From Citrifermentans bremense R1 (GTDB lineage Bacteria; Desulfobacterota; Desulfuromonadia; Geobacterales; Geobacteraceae): 64,000 nucleotides of DNA. The position numbers and the translations under genes were made by a program. The notes below the pieces were generated by a model. It had not been told where the DNA came from. It searched no databases and worked only from the letters and a program-made list of their open reading frames with translations. Below, in pieces: positions 53,477-62,258 of the stretch (position 1 is its first letter; every line of letters starts with the position of its first letter). The DNA lies in the NCBI RefSeq assembly GCF_000426865.1, contig NZ_AUGE01000002.1, positions 411,581-475,580 of the forward strand. Reading direction: 5' to 3'.

Positions 53477-54223
53477 TTACACTTCTGATATTGCCACAGC
53501 CTGTCTACACTTCGGAAACGTCGAGCATGCCCAGAAAAATTTGCCGGCGTGTGGTCCTTTCTTGGCCTGACGCCTGACCATGACAGCGCCACATTTTTCA
53601 CAGTTCGGAGATGCTTCCTTGGTTTCAGGCAACGCGACAGCCGTTGCCGGTACCGGTGACGGCTCGCTTACAGACATCGGTTGAACAGAGTCGTGAGCTG
53701 ATGATGAGGACGTTACTGGTACACTGATAGAGAGCTTGAATGCCTCGGCTAGTTTGGTCCTGACCTCCTGAATCTGATAGCCTTTCTTCGCGGAGAATCG
53801 GGCGATGGGAATCCCCGCACAACCTAACGTATGATCAACGAATACATCTCTTTCCGCTCGATCTTCCCGCCCATGCGATTGGTCATCAAGTTCAACCACT
53901 CCGACGACAGCAAGGTCTGTCGCACTGCAGACCACGAAATCAATATGCTTCTGGTTCACCTTGTTCAGTCCACTGACTCGCTTACTGTTGGATAACCCCT
54001 TTGCAGGCTTCACCAGATCACCAAGACGAACCTTCCCCAAGATCCGGTATTTACTGTTCAAAGCCTGCTCAAGTATTCCGAGAAAGGATCGTTCCGCTGG
54101 GCTGAATAAGGGTTCTCTTCGGTCGAAGGAAAGAGAATCACCCTTCGAGGTGGATCTAGCCTTCAGGACGGCTAAAAGTCCCGCAAGTAGGAAGAGGATT
54201 ACAGCTACAACCATTAAATTCAT
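53477..54223 (-). CDS. DUF2726 nuclease-like protein with topoisomerase-type zinc ribbon
   Basis: 248 residues. An N-terminal membrane anchor (VVAVILFLLAGLLAVL) precedes a DUF2726 domain (about 38-165) with HIDFVVCSATDLAVVGVVEL followed by DDQSH. This is compatible with a restriction-endonuclease-like fold. A Ser/Pro-rich linker leads to a C4 zinc ribbon of the topoisomerase I type (CEKCGAVMVRRQ and FWACSTFPKCRQ). Proteins of this type are usually thought to act on DNA or RNA at the membrane, but none has a settled function. It is the island gene closest to tRNA-Arg. Confidence 0.85.
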   Translation of the reverse strand: MNLMVVAVILFLLAGLLAVLKARSTSKGDSLSFDRREPLFSPAERSFLGILEQALNSKYRILGKVRLGDLVKPAKGLSNSKRVSGLNKVNQKHIDFVVCSATDLAVVGVVELDDQSHGREDRAERDVFVDHTLGCAGIPIARFSAKKGYQIQEVRTKLAEAFKLSISVPVTSSSSAHDSVQPMSVSEPSPVPATAVALPETKEASPNCEKCGAVMVRRQAKKGPHAGKFFWACSTFPKCRQAVAISEV

Positions 54224-54396
54224 AGTAGATCACCTACCTCCTTGGATCGACCGTCTGAAACTACCACAAACAAAGTCAGATTGAAATCACTTCAGACGCC
54301 CTAACAGGTCAGTCCAGGCATTGCCGTCCTCAATAATCCTTTCGCCGAACGTTCAGTAACCATCCTCCCTCCATTAACCATGAAAGCTCCTACAAC

Positions 54397-54431
54397 AAAA
54401 AATGGGTCACGGCATAGTTGCCGTGACCCAT
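54397..54431 (-). terminator. Terminator of tRNA-Arg
   Basis: ATGGGTCACGGCA (54402-54414) and TGCCGTGACCCAT (54419-54431) form a perfect 13-bp stem with a 4-base loop. On the minus strand it is followed by a T-run (A-run at 54396-54402). Confidence 0.9.
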
Positions 54432-54441
54432 TAGTTTTTGT

Positions 54442-54518
54442 TGGCGTCCCCGAGACGATTCGAACGTCCGACCCCTTCCTTAGGAGGGAAGTGCTCTATC
54501 CTGCTGAGCTACGGGGAC
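54442..54518 (-). tRNA. tRNA-Arg (anticodon CCT)
   Basis: 77 bases including an encoded CCA. The acceptor stem GTCCCCG pairs with CGGGGAC, the anticodon stem-loop reads CTTCC-CTCCTAA-GGAAG (anticodon CCT, reads AGG), and the T-loop is TTCGAAT. A promoter and terminator flank it. Its 3' end points toward the low-GC island, the normal position for integrase-mediated insertion, but no integrase is visible. Confidence 0.97.
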
Positions 54519-54531
54519 AAGTGAGACGATC

Positions 54532-54560
54532 TATATACATTACCCCTATCTTTTTGGCAA
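54532..54560 (-). promoter_or_regulatory. Promoter of tRNA-Arg
   Basis: On the minus strand TTGCCA (54555-54560) and TATATA (54532-54537) are 17 bases apart, with the tRNA beginning 14 bases beyond the -10 box. Confidence 0.75.
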
Positions 54561-54569
54561 GAAGTTTTA

Positions 54570-55085
54570 TTAGAACTTGAGCAGGGAGAATACTTTGCCT
54601 TCGGGGAGCTTCTTGCCCCCTTCCAAAAACTCCAGCTCGGCCATGAAGCAGCACTCGACGAGCTCAACGTCCATGCTGCTGATCAGATCCACTACTGCCG
54701 CCATGGTGCCGCCGGTGGCAAGCAGGTCGTCGGCGATGAGCACGCGGTCGCCTTTGTTGAAGGCGTCGGTGTGGATCTCGAGGGTGTCGGTGCCGTACTC
54801 GAGGTCGTAGGTCTTGCTGCGCGTCTTGGACGGGAGTTTGCCCGGCTTGCGCACCAGCACGATGCCGGCGCCTAGCTTGTACGCGAGGGCTGCGCCGATG
54901 ATGAAGCCGCGCGCTTCGACACCCACTACCTTGTCTATCTTCTGCCCAACGTAGCGGTGCGACAGAAGGTCGACCATGCGCTGAAACGATTTGGCATCCC
55001 CTAAGAGCGTGGTGATGTCCTTGAAAAGTATCCCCTTCTTGGGGAAGTCCGGGATGTTCCTGATGATGCTTTTCAGATCTTCCAT
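54570..55085 (-). CDS. apt: Adenine phosphoribosyltransferase
   Basis: Salvages adenine to AMP with PRPP. 171 residues, normal length. The PRPP loop is [18 protein letters not shown] near residue 125. The early segment [18 protein letters not shown] is typical of Apt, as is [20 protein letters not shown] near 55. It follows the rpoS-type gene by 15 bases on the same strand, so it is likely the last gene of that operon. Confidence 0.96.
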   Translation of the reverse strand: MEDLKSIIRNIPDFPKKGILFKDITTLLGDAKSFQRMVDLLSHRYVGQKIDKVVGVEARGFIIGAALAYKLGAGIVLVRKPGKLPSKTRSKTYDLEYGTDTLEIHTDAFNKGDRVLIADDLLATGGTMAAVVDLISSMDVELVECCFMAELEFLEGGKKLPEGKVFSLLKF

Positions 55086-55100
55086 TTATCCTGCCGCTCC

Positions 55101-56102
55101 TTATGTGCCTGTAGTTGTCGGGGGGACAGCCGCGCGCCCCATGATGTCGGTCGTTTCTACTATCTTTCTCAGCTTTTCCAGCGATTTCGCTTCGATCTGC
55201 CTGATCCTCTCGCGGGTCACGCCGAAGCTGCGCCCGATGGTGTCGAGGGTCTGGGGGTCCTTGTCGTCGAGACCGAAACGGAGCGTGAGGATCTTCTTTT
55301 CGGCGTCGGAGAGGGTCTCGAACCACTTGGAGACCAGCTCGTACTTGTTGAGGTCCTCCAGGAGCACGGCCGGCGATATGGTGGAGGTGTCCTCTATGGT
55401 GTCGATGAGGAAATAGTCGTTGTTCTCCCCCATGGGGCGCTCGATGGAGTAGGTCTTCTTCAGTAGGACCATGAGCCTGCGCACGTAGGTGACGTTCACC
55501 TCCAGGGTGTCGGCGACTTCCTTTATGCTCGGCTCGCGGTTCATCTTCTGCACCAGTTCGCGCGTCACCCTTAGCATCTTATTGATGTCGTCGGAGACGT
55601 GTACCGGCAGGCGGATGGTGCGCGACTGGTTCACCAGCGCGCGCTCGATGGACTGCCGGATCCACCAGGTGGCGTAGGTGGAGAAGCGGCACTCCTTGGA
55701 GAGCTTGAAGCGCTCCACGGCCTTGATGAGCCCCATATTCCCTTCTTCGATAAGATCCAGGAAGGGGAGCCCGCGGTTTATGTAGCGCTTGGCGATCTTC
55801 ACCACCAGGCGGAGGTTGGAGACGATCATGCGGTCCCGGGCGGCTTTGTCGCCCAGGTCGATGCGCGCAGCCAACTCCTTCTCCTCGTCGGCGGTGAGGA
55901 GCTTGGTCTTCTGGATTTCGCGCAGGTAGAGCTTGATGGCGTCGTCGAAATGCTCGACCACTGCGGCCTTGATTTCCTCTTCCTCTACCTCGGCAGGTTC
56001 GTCAGCTTCGGCCTCGACTTCCTCCAGTTCGAGTGCGTCGGGGTCCTGCTCGGCGTCCAGAAAAAGAGGTTCCTTCTCCCCTAAATGTCCTTCGTTTTCC
56101 AT
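55101..56102 (-). CDS. rpoS: RNA polymerase sigma factor, RpoS type
   Basis: 333 residues from ATG 56102 (AAAGGAGT upstream). An acidic N-terminal stretch precedes sigma-70 region 1.2 (DDAIKLYLREIQKTKLLTAD), region 2 (FLDLIEEGNMGLIKAVERF and FSTYATWWIRQSIERAL), region 3 (LPVHVSDDINKMLRVTREL) and region 4 (TLRFGLDDKDPQTLDTIGRS with VTRERIRQIEAKSLEKLR). Context with surE and pcm supports rpoS rather than another group 2 factor. In Geobacter RpoS serves stationary-phase and oxygen tolerance. It could be a target of the partner-switching kinase at 18 kb, but nothing in the sequence shows this. Confidence 0.93.
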   Translation of the reverse strand: MENEGHLGEKEPLFLDAEQDPDALELEEVEAEADEPAEVEEEEIKAAVVEHFDDAIKLYLREIQKTKLLTADEEKELAARIDLGDKAARDRMIVSNLRLVVKIAKRYINRGLPFLDLIEEGNMGLIKAVERFKLSKECRFSTYATWWIRQSIERALVNQSRTIRLPVHVSDDINKMLRVTRELVQKMNREPSIKEVADTLEVNVTYVRRLMVLLKKTYSIERPMGENNDYFLIDTIEDTSTISPAVLLEDLNKYELVSKWFETLSDAEKKILTLRFGLDDKDPQTLDTIGRSFGVTRERIRQIEAKSLEKLRKIVETTDIMGRAAVPPTTTGT

Positions 56103-56150
56103 GCGAGACTCCTTTAGCAAAGCTTTGAGATGATGTGTCTGCAACCTTTG

Positions 56151-56798
56151 CTACTGCTCGTCATTCCAACCGTTTCTTCCAATAAGTCTTACGAAGCGGC
56201 AGCCGTCGCACTCTTCGGTGGCCACGCTGCCGTCCATTCCCTTTGTTACCAGCAAGAGCTTCTGGTCGATCCTGTCGCCCACCGGTATCACCAGCCTGCC
56301 CCCGGGGGCCAACTGCTGAACCAGGCAGTCGGGAAGATGCGGGGCGCCCGCGGTAACCAGGATGGCGTCGAAAGGCGCCTCCTCGGTCCACCCCTCGGTT
56401 CCGTCCCCTATCTTCAGGTTCACGTTCAAAAGCCTGAGGCTGTCGAGAGCCTTGCGCGCCTTGAGGGCCAGCGGCCTGATGCGCTCTACGGTGCAGACCC
56501 GGTCGGCGAGGGTGGCGAGGACGGCTGCCTGGTAGCCTGAGCCGGTTCCCAGCTCCAGCACCTTTTCGCGCCCGGTGAGCGCCAGAAGCTGCGTCATCTT
56601 CGCCACTATGTACGGCTGCGATATGGTCTGCTTTTCGCCTATCGGCAGCGATCCGTCGCTGTAGGCCTGGGCCGACATGGCCTCTTCTACGAATATGTGT
56701 CTCGGTATTTCCTGCATGGCGCCCAGCACCCGCTGGTCGGTGATGCCACGCTTCACCAGCTCAGCAACCATTCTCTTCCGTGCAACAGCAGAATTCAT
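56151..56798 (-). CDS. pcm: Protein-L-isoaspartate O-methyltransferase
   Basis: Repairs isoaspartyl residues in ageing proteins using S-adenosylmethionine. 215 residues. Landmarks: VPRH-type segment ([20 protein letters not shown] near residue 30), [15 protein letters not shown] near 58, SAM motif [15 protein letters not shown] near 82 and [18 protein letters not shown] near 150. It sits between surE and rpoS, the classic surE-pcm-rpoS order, here without nlpD. Confidence 0.95.
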   Translation of the reverse strand: MNSAVARKRMVAELVKRGITDQRVLGAMQEIPRHIFVEEAMSAQAYSDGSLPIGEKQTISQPYIVAKMTQLLALTGREKVLELGTGSGYQAAVLATLADRVCTVERIRPLALKARKALDSLRLLNVNLKIGDGTEGWTEEAPFDAILVTAGAPHLPDCLVQQLAPGGRLVIPVGDRIDQKLLLVTKGMDGSVATEECDGCRFVRLIGRNGWNDEQ

Positions 56799-56857
56799 TT
56801 CCCCCCCGATCTCAAGCAGCGGGGAAATATAACAAAAGGAGTTCTAAAAGTCCAGCA

Positions 56858-57604
56858 TCACGGCAATTCCCAGGACTTCAGCATCTCGATCGAGGCATGG
56901 TTGGTGAGATCGATGTGCAAGGGGGATATCGATACGTGTCCTCTCGAAACTGCATGATAATCGGTGCCGGGAATGTCCTCGAAGCTCAGGTCGGTGGTGC
57001 CGATCCAGTAGTAGTTCCTGCCGCGGGGATCGACCTTGTCTACGATGGTCCCCTCGTAGCTGCGCTTCCCCTGGCAGGTGATGAGAGGCGGCAGCAGGCT
57101 CTCCGCTGGGAGATCCGGCACGTTCACGTTGAGATAGGTGTCGCGCGGAAGGCCTTTTTGGTGCACGGTCACGGCAAGCTTTGCCGCGCAGGCGGCCGCG
57201 GCCTCGAAATGCTCGCCTGCCGAGCGGGTGACCAGGGAGACTGCTATAGCGGGAATACCCATCAGTGTCGCCTCCAGCGCCGCCGCCACCGTGCCGGAGT
57301 AGGTAACGTCGTCCGCTATGTTGGCGCCGCGGTTGACGCCGGAGATGACGAGGTCCGGGCTGTACGACAATAGGCTGTGAATGCCTAAGTTGACGCAGTC
57401 GGTAGGGGTCCCCTCGACGGAGAAGACGTTGGCGCCGATGCGGGCCGCTCTTAACGGGTGATGCAGGGTGAGCGCGTGGGAGACGGCGCTTTGTTCCCGG
57501 TCCGGGGCCACTACTACGACCTCGGCCACCTCGGAAACCTTCTTGATCAGCGCGGCGAGACCGGGAGAATGCACCCCGTCGTCATTGGTAAGGAGAATCT
57601 TCAC
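56858..57604 (-). CDS. surE: 5'/3'-nucleotidase SurE
   Basis: Survival-protein phosphatase that removes phosphate from nucleoside monophosphates. 248 residues. The metal-binding start MKILLTNDDGVHSPGLAAL, the SAVSHALTL segment near 40 and SGVNRGANIADDVTYSGTV near 92 are all typical. First gene of the surE-pcm-rpoS-apt run. A repeat-bearing gap of 250 bases lies upstream. Confidence 0.96.
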   Translation of the reverse strand: MKILLTNDDGVHSPGLAALIKKVSEVAEVVVVAPDREQSAVSHALTLHHPLRAARIGANVFSVEGTPTDCVNLGIHSLLSYSPDLVISGVNRGANIADDVTYSGTVAAALEATLMGIPAIAVSLVTRSAGEHFEAAAACAAKLAVTVHQKGLPRDTYLNVNVPDLPAESLLPPLITCQGKRSYEGTIVDKVDPRGRNYYWIGTTDLSFEDIPGTDYHAVSRGHVSISPLHIDLTNHASIEMLKSWELP

Positions 57605-57854
57605 TTGTAAAACCCCTCGCTAAGTCATCGGCTGCAAAACGTCACTAAAAGGACCAGTGCCCATCACACATGGTTCCTCTTCGGCAGCGGACGGACGCAC
57701 TTTAGCATATTTTAATATTAAACGGGACTTTTTTAAAAACCCCTCGCACGCGTATGACGCGGATCAAAATCGATAACTGCGGATCAAACAAAACCCCTGC
57801 TAAAGCTTAATCCGCAGTTATCCGCGTTATCCGCTGAATCCGTGTGCGGTGCCT
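57605..57854. repeat. Gap with ATCCGCGTTATCC-type inverted repeat
   Basis: GATAACTGCGGAT (57772-57784) and ATCCGCAGTTATC (57810-57822) form a perfect 13-bp inverted repeat with a 25-base loop. Related words CGCGGATCAAA and TATCCGCGTTATCCGCTGAA surround it. Another dispersed intergenic family, different from the CTCTGTG and AACGTTC families. No gene. Confidence 0.6.
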
Positions 57855-58127
57855 TTAGCTGCCTCGATCCTCTCTGTCATAGCGGAGCTTCATGGCAATG
57901 AGCGAGGCGTAGCACGCAATGGAAAAGGTGTTGGCGAGGATCAGCGGCAGGTCGCCGATCATGGAGCCGTAGATGAGCCAGAGCAGCATGCCGAGACTCA
58001 ACATGACCAGCTGCCACATGGAAATGTCGCGCGCGTGCCTGGTCTTGTAGGTCTTGTAGACCTGGGGCACCGCCGCCCCGCTGGTGAGGAGCCCGGCACA
58101 AAAGCCCAAGGTGCCGACGAGGGTCAT
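57855..58127 (-). CDS. SemiSWEET sugar transporter (PQ-loop family)
   Basis: 90 residues, three membrane segments forming one triple-helix unit, which would dimerise. The PQ motif is AAVPQVYKTYKTRHARDIS near residue 18, and the conserved asparagine is in ILANTFSIACY near 64. SemiSWEETs let sugars such as sucrose or glucose move down their gradient. The ATG overlaps the trmJ stop by 4 bases, a translational coupling with no obvious functional reason. Confidence 0.88.
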   Translation of the reverse strand: MTLVGTLGFCAGLLTSGAAVPQVYKTYKTRHARDISMWQLVMLSLGMLLWLIYGSMIGDLPLILANTFSIACYASLIAMKLRYDREDRGS

Positions 58128-58861
58128 TCGCCCTTCTTCCCTTTGAACTCGGAGCAGGCCCAGTCTATCTGGGAGAGGAGCCCGCGCAGCGAGGAGACCT
58201 CGCGCTCGTCGAGTTCGGCGCGGGAGAAAATGCGACGCAGGGTCCGCATCATGTGATCGGGGTTTTGCGGGTTCAGGTAGCCGATCCTCAGGAAGGAGCG
58301 CTCCATGTGCTGGTACAGCGGCTCAAGGGAGGCGGACCCGGCAATGTCACGGGCCTGCTTCGCCGGTGCGGGTGCGGCGCCTTTGAGAAACTCGTAGCAG
58401 AAGATGAGGACCGCTTGGGAGAGGTTCAGAGAACCGAATTCGTCGGCCGTCTCGATGGTCGCTTGCCACCGGCAAAGGGCAACTTCGTCGGTGGTGAGGC
58501 CGCTGTCCTCGCGCCCGAAGACCAGCGCCATGCGGCTTGCCGGCGCACAGGTGGAGAAGCGCTCCACGATCTCCGCCGGGGTGGAGATCTCATTGCGGTA
58601 TTTGCCATGGCGCCTGGTGGTGGCGACGGGGAACTCGCAGTCGGCGATGGCGTCTTCGAGGGAGGTGAAGATTCGGGCAGAGTCGAGGAGATTGCGGGCC
58701 GACACGGCGAACTTGACCGCGTCCAGGTGATCGACCTGGCAGGGGTTTACCAGGCGCAGGTCGGAGAGCCCCATGTTCTTCATAGCCCTGCAGACCATGC
58801 CTATATTGCCGGGACTCTGGGTCCCCACCAAAACGACGGATACTCTTTGCTTCAAATCCAT
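58124..58861 (-). CDS. trmJ: tRNA/rRNA 2'-O-methyltransferase, TrmJ type
   Basis: 245 residues. A SPOUT methyltransferase with the opening VSVVLVGTQSPGNIGMVCRA, motif LVFGREDSGLTTDE near residue 115 and SLNLSQAVLIFCYEFLKG near 140 (the trefoil-knot SAM site). The C-terminal extension with RRIFSRAELDEREVSSLRGL is characteristic of TrmJ, which methylates position 32 in the tRNA anticodon loop. SemiSWEET follows in the same operon. Confidence 0.92.
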   Translation of the reverse strand: MDLKQRVSVVLVGTQSPGNIGMVCRAMKNMGLSDLRLVNPCQVDHLDAVKFAVSARNLLDSARIFTSLEDAIADCEFPVATTRRHGKYRNEISTPAEIVERFSTCAPASRMALVFGREDSGLTTDEVALCRWQATIETADEFGSLNLSQAVLIFCYEFLKGAAPAPAKQARDIAGSASLEPLYQHMERSFLRIGYLNPQNPDHMMRTLRRIFSRAELDEREVSSLRGLLSQIDWACSEFKGKKGE

Positions 58862-58974
58862 GCAGAACCTTTGTCAGTGGGAATTGTTAAAACTGGGAAG
58901 GCGAACACCAGGAGCTGCATTAGACCACAACGGGGCGGGGTTTTCAACTGCAGAGTCAGAGGCTGAAACTGTTA

Positions 58975-59060
58975 ACAAGGAGGAAATCTGAGGACATCTG
59001 AGAAATCAAAGCGGAGAGAACCTTTCTTTGTTTTCTCAGCTTTTCCCCGTGTCTCCGTGG
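58975..59060. repeat. Dispersed CTCCGTGG/CTGAGG repeat
   Basis: AAATCTGAGGACATCTGAGAAAT and CTTTTCCCCGTGTCTCCGTGG form another copy of the CTCTGTG-type family between trmJ and the DedA gene. Confidence 0.45.
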
Positions 59061-59681
59061 CTAAGGGTTTTGGAGGTTCCGGAGTTTCATCCTTTTGAGC
59101 CTGGCTCTCGCGGGGCGCTGGCGCCACCAGTGAGCGACAAAATGGCTGATCCAGAAACAAAAGACGATGGTGCCCAAGGCGAGGAGCAGGTACGGCTCGT
59201 AACGCCCCACATCTTCGATGAAGAGGCCGGCAGCTTTTCCGAACAGGTACCCCGCCATGGAGAAGACGATGGACCAACTAAGGGCGGATACCAAATTAAG
59301 GTACAAGAAGGACCGGGAGGGGAACGGCGTCATGCCGAGGATGATGGGAAGCACAATTCTGAAACCGTAGGTGTAGCGGGAGATGAAGGCGACGAAGGTG
59401 CCGTAACGCTCAATCAGCTTCAGGGCTTTTCTGAATTTCTTGGCAATGGACGAGAAGAACTTGAGGAGGAAAGGGCCTTTGCGGCGCCCGACATGGAAGT
59501 AGAACTGGTCGCCCAAAAAGGACCCGGCAAGGGCGGAGAGCATCACCAGGTATATGTTGAGGTATCCCCCAAAGGCGAGGAACCCGGCGAAGATGAGTAT
59601 CGCCTCCCCTTCGAGGAAGGTCCCTAAAAAGAGCACCCAATACCCGTGCACCTGCAGGTATTCCTTGAAAAATTCATGCAC
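59061..59681 (-). CDS. DedA-family membrane protein
   Basis: 206 residues from a GTG at 59681 (GGAGCGGCG upstream), giving the proper DedA start VHEFFKEYLQVHGYW. Landmarks: FLGTFLEGEAILIFAGFLA near residue 20, GSFLGDQFYFHVGRRKGPFL near 55, FISRYTYGFRIVLPIILGMT near 105 (with the conserved arginines), and about five membrane segments. DedA proteins act as undecaprenyl-phosphate or phospholipid flippases and affect membrane homeostasis. The open frame extends 22 codons upstream but that part has no ribosome site. Confidence 0.92.
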   Translation of the reverse strand: MHEFFKEYLQVHGYWVLFLGTFLEGEAILIFAGFLAFGGYLNIYLVMLSALAGSFLGDQFYFHVGRRKGPFLLKFFSSIAKKFRKALKLIERYGTFVAFISRYTYGFRIVLPIILGMTPFPSRSFLYLNLVSALSWSIVFSMAGYLFGKAAGLFIEDVGRYEPYLLLALGTIVFCFWISHFVAHWWRQRPARARLKRMKLRNLQNP

Positions 59682-59785
59682 CGCCGCTCCGTACCACAGT
59701 GAGATGGAAGCCGCCCGCCACGCGGGCACAGTTTGAGAGTATAACAAACCCCTCGCCCGGGTCAGTCGCTTCCGCTTCGTTTATC

Positions 59786-60622
59786 TCACTTCCGGTACAC
59801 AGGGTTCGCTCCCCTCACCTCTACGGCCGGGCCGTCCTCAAGCTCTTCCAGGTGGCCGCTGTCGTCCTCGTAGTCGTTCTCACCGACAGCCCAGGCGTAA
59901 AACTTCTGTGAATCGATGAGCACCGGCTTTTCAGGGATGCCGTACACCCGGTTCTGCATCCCCTCATCGAAGAGGCCGACGCAGCCATGGGAGGCGGGCT
60001 TGCCGGGTAGATCCCTGGCGTGGATCCAGTAGGAGACGTTGTCGGCACCTATGTGGAAACGCATGGCGTTGTCCATGGGGTACTGCGCCGAGCCGTCCTC
60101 GGTCTGGTAGAGCGAGGAGGTGTGCTGCCGGTCCCGCGCGTCGATGCGGTAGAGGCCGACGGGGGTTTCGTGGCCGTTCGCGCCGGTTGCGGCAGGAGCG
60201 GAGAACTTGAGCTTCCCGTTCTCGTAGGCTCCCATCCACTGTTCGGTCAGGTCGATGAGGATGTATTTCCCGTAGCGTTTTGACTCTTGGTATTCGGCAG
60301 GAAGCGGACAGTAGTTTCTTGCCGCGGCCAGGTCCTTGGGAACCTTTATGGTCATGCCCGGATAGACATGGCGACGGTCGATCCTGTTGAAGCGGGCGAC
60401 GACGGGCCAGTCGGCGCCAAAGAGCGACTCCAGGGTCTCATTGGGCTTGACGAAGTGCCCCTTCCAGGGGACGTTGGCGAGGCTCGGGTATTCTACGCGG
60501 GTGAGGTCTTCCCTGGCCGGATCGCTGGGGTTGGCGGAGGGTTCGGAGGTAGCGCAGGGTTTATAAACTACGATGGAAAAAGCGACAGCAACGACTACGA
60601 AAAACAATATCTTACGAAACAT
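59786..60622 (-). CDS. L,D-transpeptidase (YkuD) with LysM-like domain
   Basis: 278 residues. A membrane anchor or signal (ILFFVVVAVAFSIVVY), a LysM-like segment (HFVKPNETLESLFGADWPVV, then YPGMTIKVPKDL) and a YkuD domain (about 110-250). The catalytic motif is HIGADNVSYWIHARD followed by SHGCVGLFDEGM, with the active cysteine near residue 225. Such enzymes form or edit 3-3 cross-links in peptidoglycan or attach lipoproteins to it. Full length. Confidence 0.92.
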   Translation of the reverse strand: MFRKILFFVVVAVAFSIVVYKPCATSEPSANPSDPAREDLTRVEYPSLANVPWKGHFVKPNETLESLFGADWPVVARFNRIDRRHVYPGMTIKVPKDLAAARNYCPLPAEYQESKRYGKYILIDLTEQWMGAYENGKLKFSAPAATGANGHETPVGLYRIDARDRQHTSSLYQTEDGSAQYPMDNAMRFHIGADNVSYWIHARDLPGKPASHGCVGLFDEGMQNRVYGIPEKPVLIDSQKFYAWAVGENDYEDDSGHLEELEDGPAVEVRGANPVYRK

Positions 60623-60650
60623 CTCGACAACTCCCGACCAGAAACGACTA

Positions 60651-60668
60651 ATGGGGCCTGCGCCCCAT
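60651..60668. terminator. Small hairpin between the L,D-transpeptidase gene and meaB
   Basis: ATGGGGC and GCCCCAT form a 7-bp stem with a 4-base loop, 35 bases beyond the meaB stop on the minus strand. The T-run is poor. A weak terminator at most. Confidence 0.45.
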
Positions 60669-60702
60669 TTCGCCTTCTAATTAACATCTTTAGGTCCCAG
60701 GG

Positions 60703-61647
60703 TCAAGAAAAAGAGCGCGCAGCCATGACCTCTTCCACGGCGCTGTAAGGATCGGTGCTCCTGTCGCGCATGCCGTCGAGTATCTGCTGGTACTTCCCGC
60801 TTTCCTTTATGCCGCTGAAGACGGACTCGAAGAGCTCCTCGCGCAGCGTGTCCGCGAAGATCTTGGCGTTTCGTTCCTGGATCAGGCGCTGCAGGGCGCC
60901 CGACTCCTTGAGGTAGCTGTGGTGCGCCTCGAATTCGTCCACCAGTTCGTCGATGCCGAGCCCTTTGGCCGCTTCGGTCTTGATCACATGCGGCATCCAG
61001 TCGCCGGCTTCGGGGTGTTTCATCTCGAGCATCGCGGTCAGTTCGCGCGCGGTGCGGTCGGCGCCGTCCCGGTCCGCCTTGTTGACTACGAAGACGTCCC
61101 CGATTTCGAGGATGCCCGCCTTGATCGCCTGGATATCGTCTCCCAGGCCCGGGACCATGACCACGACGGTGGTGTGCGCGGTGCTGACGATGTCGACCTC
61201 GTCCTGCCCTACCCCGACCGTTTCCACCACGATGACATCGAGCCCCATCGCGTCCATCACGTTGAGCACGTCCATGGTAGAGCGCGAAAGCCCCCCCAGG
61301 GCGCCGCGGGTGGCGAGACTCCTGATGAAGACGCCGGGGTCGTCGGCATGGCGGTTCATGCGGATGCGGTCACCCAGGATGGCGCCGCCGGAAAAGGGGC
61401 TGGTCGGGTCGATCGCCACCACACCCACCAGGAGGTCCTTCTTGCGGTAGGCCGCCACGACCTGGTCAACGAGGGTCGACTTGCCGGCGCCAGGCGGGCC
61501 GGTGATGCCGATGATATAGGCTTTTCCGGTATGGGGGTAGAGGATCTTCAGTTCGTCGACGGCGCTTTTGAAACGGTCGTCGATATCCCGCATCAGGCGC
61601 GCCGCGGCGCGTATCTCGCCATCCAGCACACGTTCGGCAAGGCTCAT
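60703..61647 (-). CDS. meaB: Methylmalonyl-CoA mutase-associated GTPase MeaB
   Basis: 314 residues. A G3E-family GTPase that gates loading and protects adenosylcobalamin in methylmalonyl-CoA mutase. Walker A is IGITGPPGAGKSTLVDQVV near residue 48, followed by VVAIDPTSPFSGGAILGDRI near 77, VETVGVGQDEVDI near 140 and the guanine-specificity motif NKADRDGADR near 190. The C-terminal dimerisation arm is present. The B12-binding subunit gene lies 147 bases upstream. Confidence 0.95.
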   Translation of the reverse strand: MSLAERVLDGEIRAAARLMRDIDDRFKSAVDELKILYPHTGKAYIIGITGPPGAGKSTLVDQVVAAYRKKDLLVGVVAIDPTSPFSGGAILGDRIRMNRHADDPGVFIRSLATRGALGGLSRSTMDVLNVMDAMGLDVIVVETVGVGQDEVDIVSTAHTTVVVMVPGLGDDIQAIKAGILEIGDVFVVNKADRDGADRTARELTAMLEMKHPEAGDWMPHVIKTEAAKGLGIDELVDEFEAHHSYLKESGALQRLIQERNAKIFADTLREELFESVFSGIKESGKYQQILDGMRDRSTDPYSAVEEVMAARSFS

Positions 61648-61794
61648 GTTTCAACTCCAGAATTCATATATGATCGGAGAGGCCTTGCCACACGTTGCCG
61701 CAGGGTCTCTCCAGGCTTCCACGCGGGTGCGCCGCGAACTGCCTGTGGGCAAGAACGCGGCGCATGTGACGCAGAACAAAATGCGGAACAGGTC

Positions 61795-62199
61795 TTAGGC
61801 GTGCGGAGTTACGTTGTCGCGCATCCAGGCGACGATGGTCTCGGTCGAGGTACCCGGGGTAAAGACTTCGGCGATGCCAGCAGCCTTGAGGCCCGGGATG
61901 TCGTCCTCAGGAATGACGCCGCCCGCCATGAGGACGATGTCGCTCGCCCCTTTTTCCTTCATGATCTCCCTGACCGCGGGCAGCAGCGTGTTGTGGGCGC
62001 CGGAGAGGATGGAGAGCGCCACGCAATCGACGTCTTCCTGGATCGCGGCGGAAACGATCTGTTCGGGAGTCTGGTGCAGACCGGTGTAGATGACCTCGAA
62101 ACCGGCATCGCGTAAAGCGCGGGCGATGATCTTGGCTCCCCTGTCATGGCCATCCAGACCCGGCTTACCTACCAGTACACGTATTCTTCTTTCAGCCAT
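61795..62199 (-). CDS. Methylmalonyl-CoA mutase, B12-binding subunit
   Basis: 134 residues, a free-standing cobalamin-binding domain. The base-off motif is [19 protein letters not shown] (histidine near residue 18 ligates cobalt). The [19 protein letters not shown] and [20 protein letters not shown] segments complete the fold. In two-subunit enzymes this pairs with a separate catalytic protein, which is not in the window. It lies between meaB and cobO, so all three belong to one B12-dependent carbon module linking succinyl-CoA and propionyl-CoA metabolism. Confidence 0.93.
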   Translation of the reverse strand: MAERRIRVLVGKPGLDGHDRGAKIIARALRDAGFEVIYTGLHQTPEQIVSAAIQEDVDCVALSILSGAHNTLLPAVREIMKEKGASDIVLMAGGVIPEDDIPGLKAAGIAEVFTPGTSTETIVAWMRDNVTPHA

Positions 62200-62258
62200 G
62201 GCATACCTCCGAATTGATCAGTATTGAAATATAAAGCTACCAAGCTTTTAAAGTGTCG

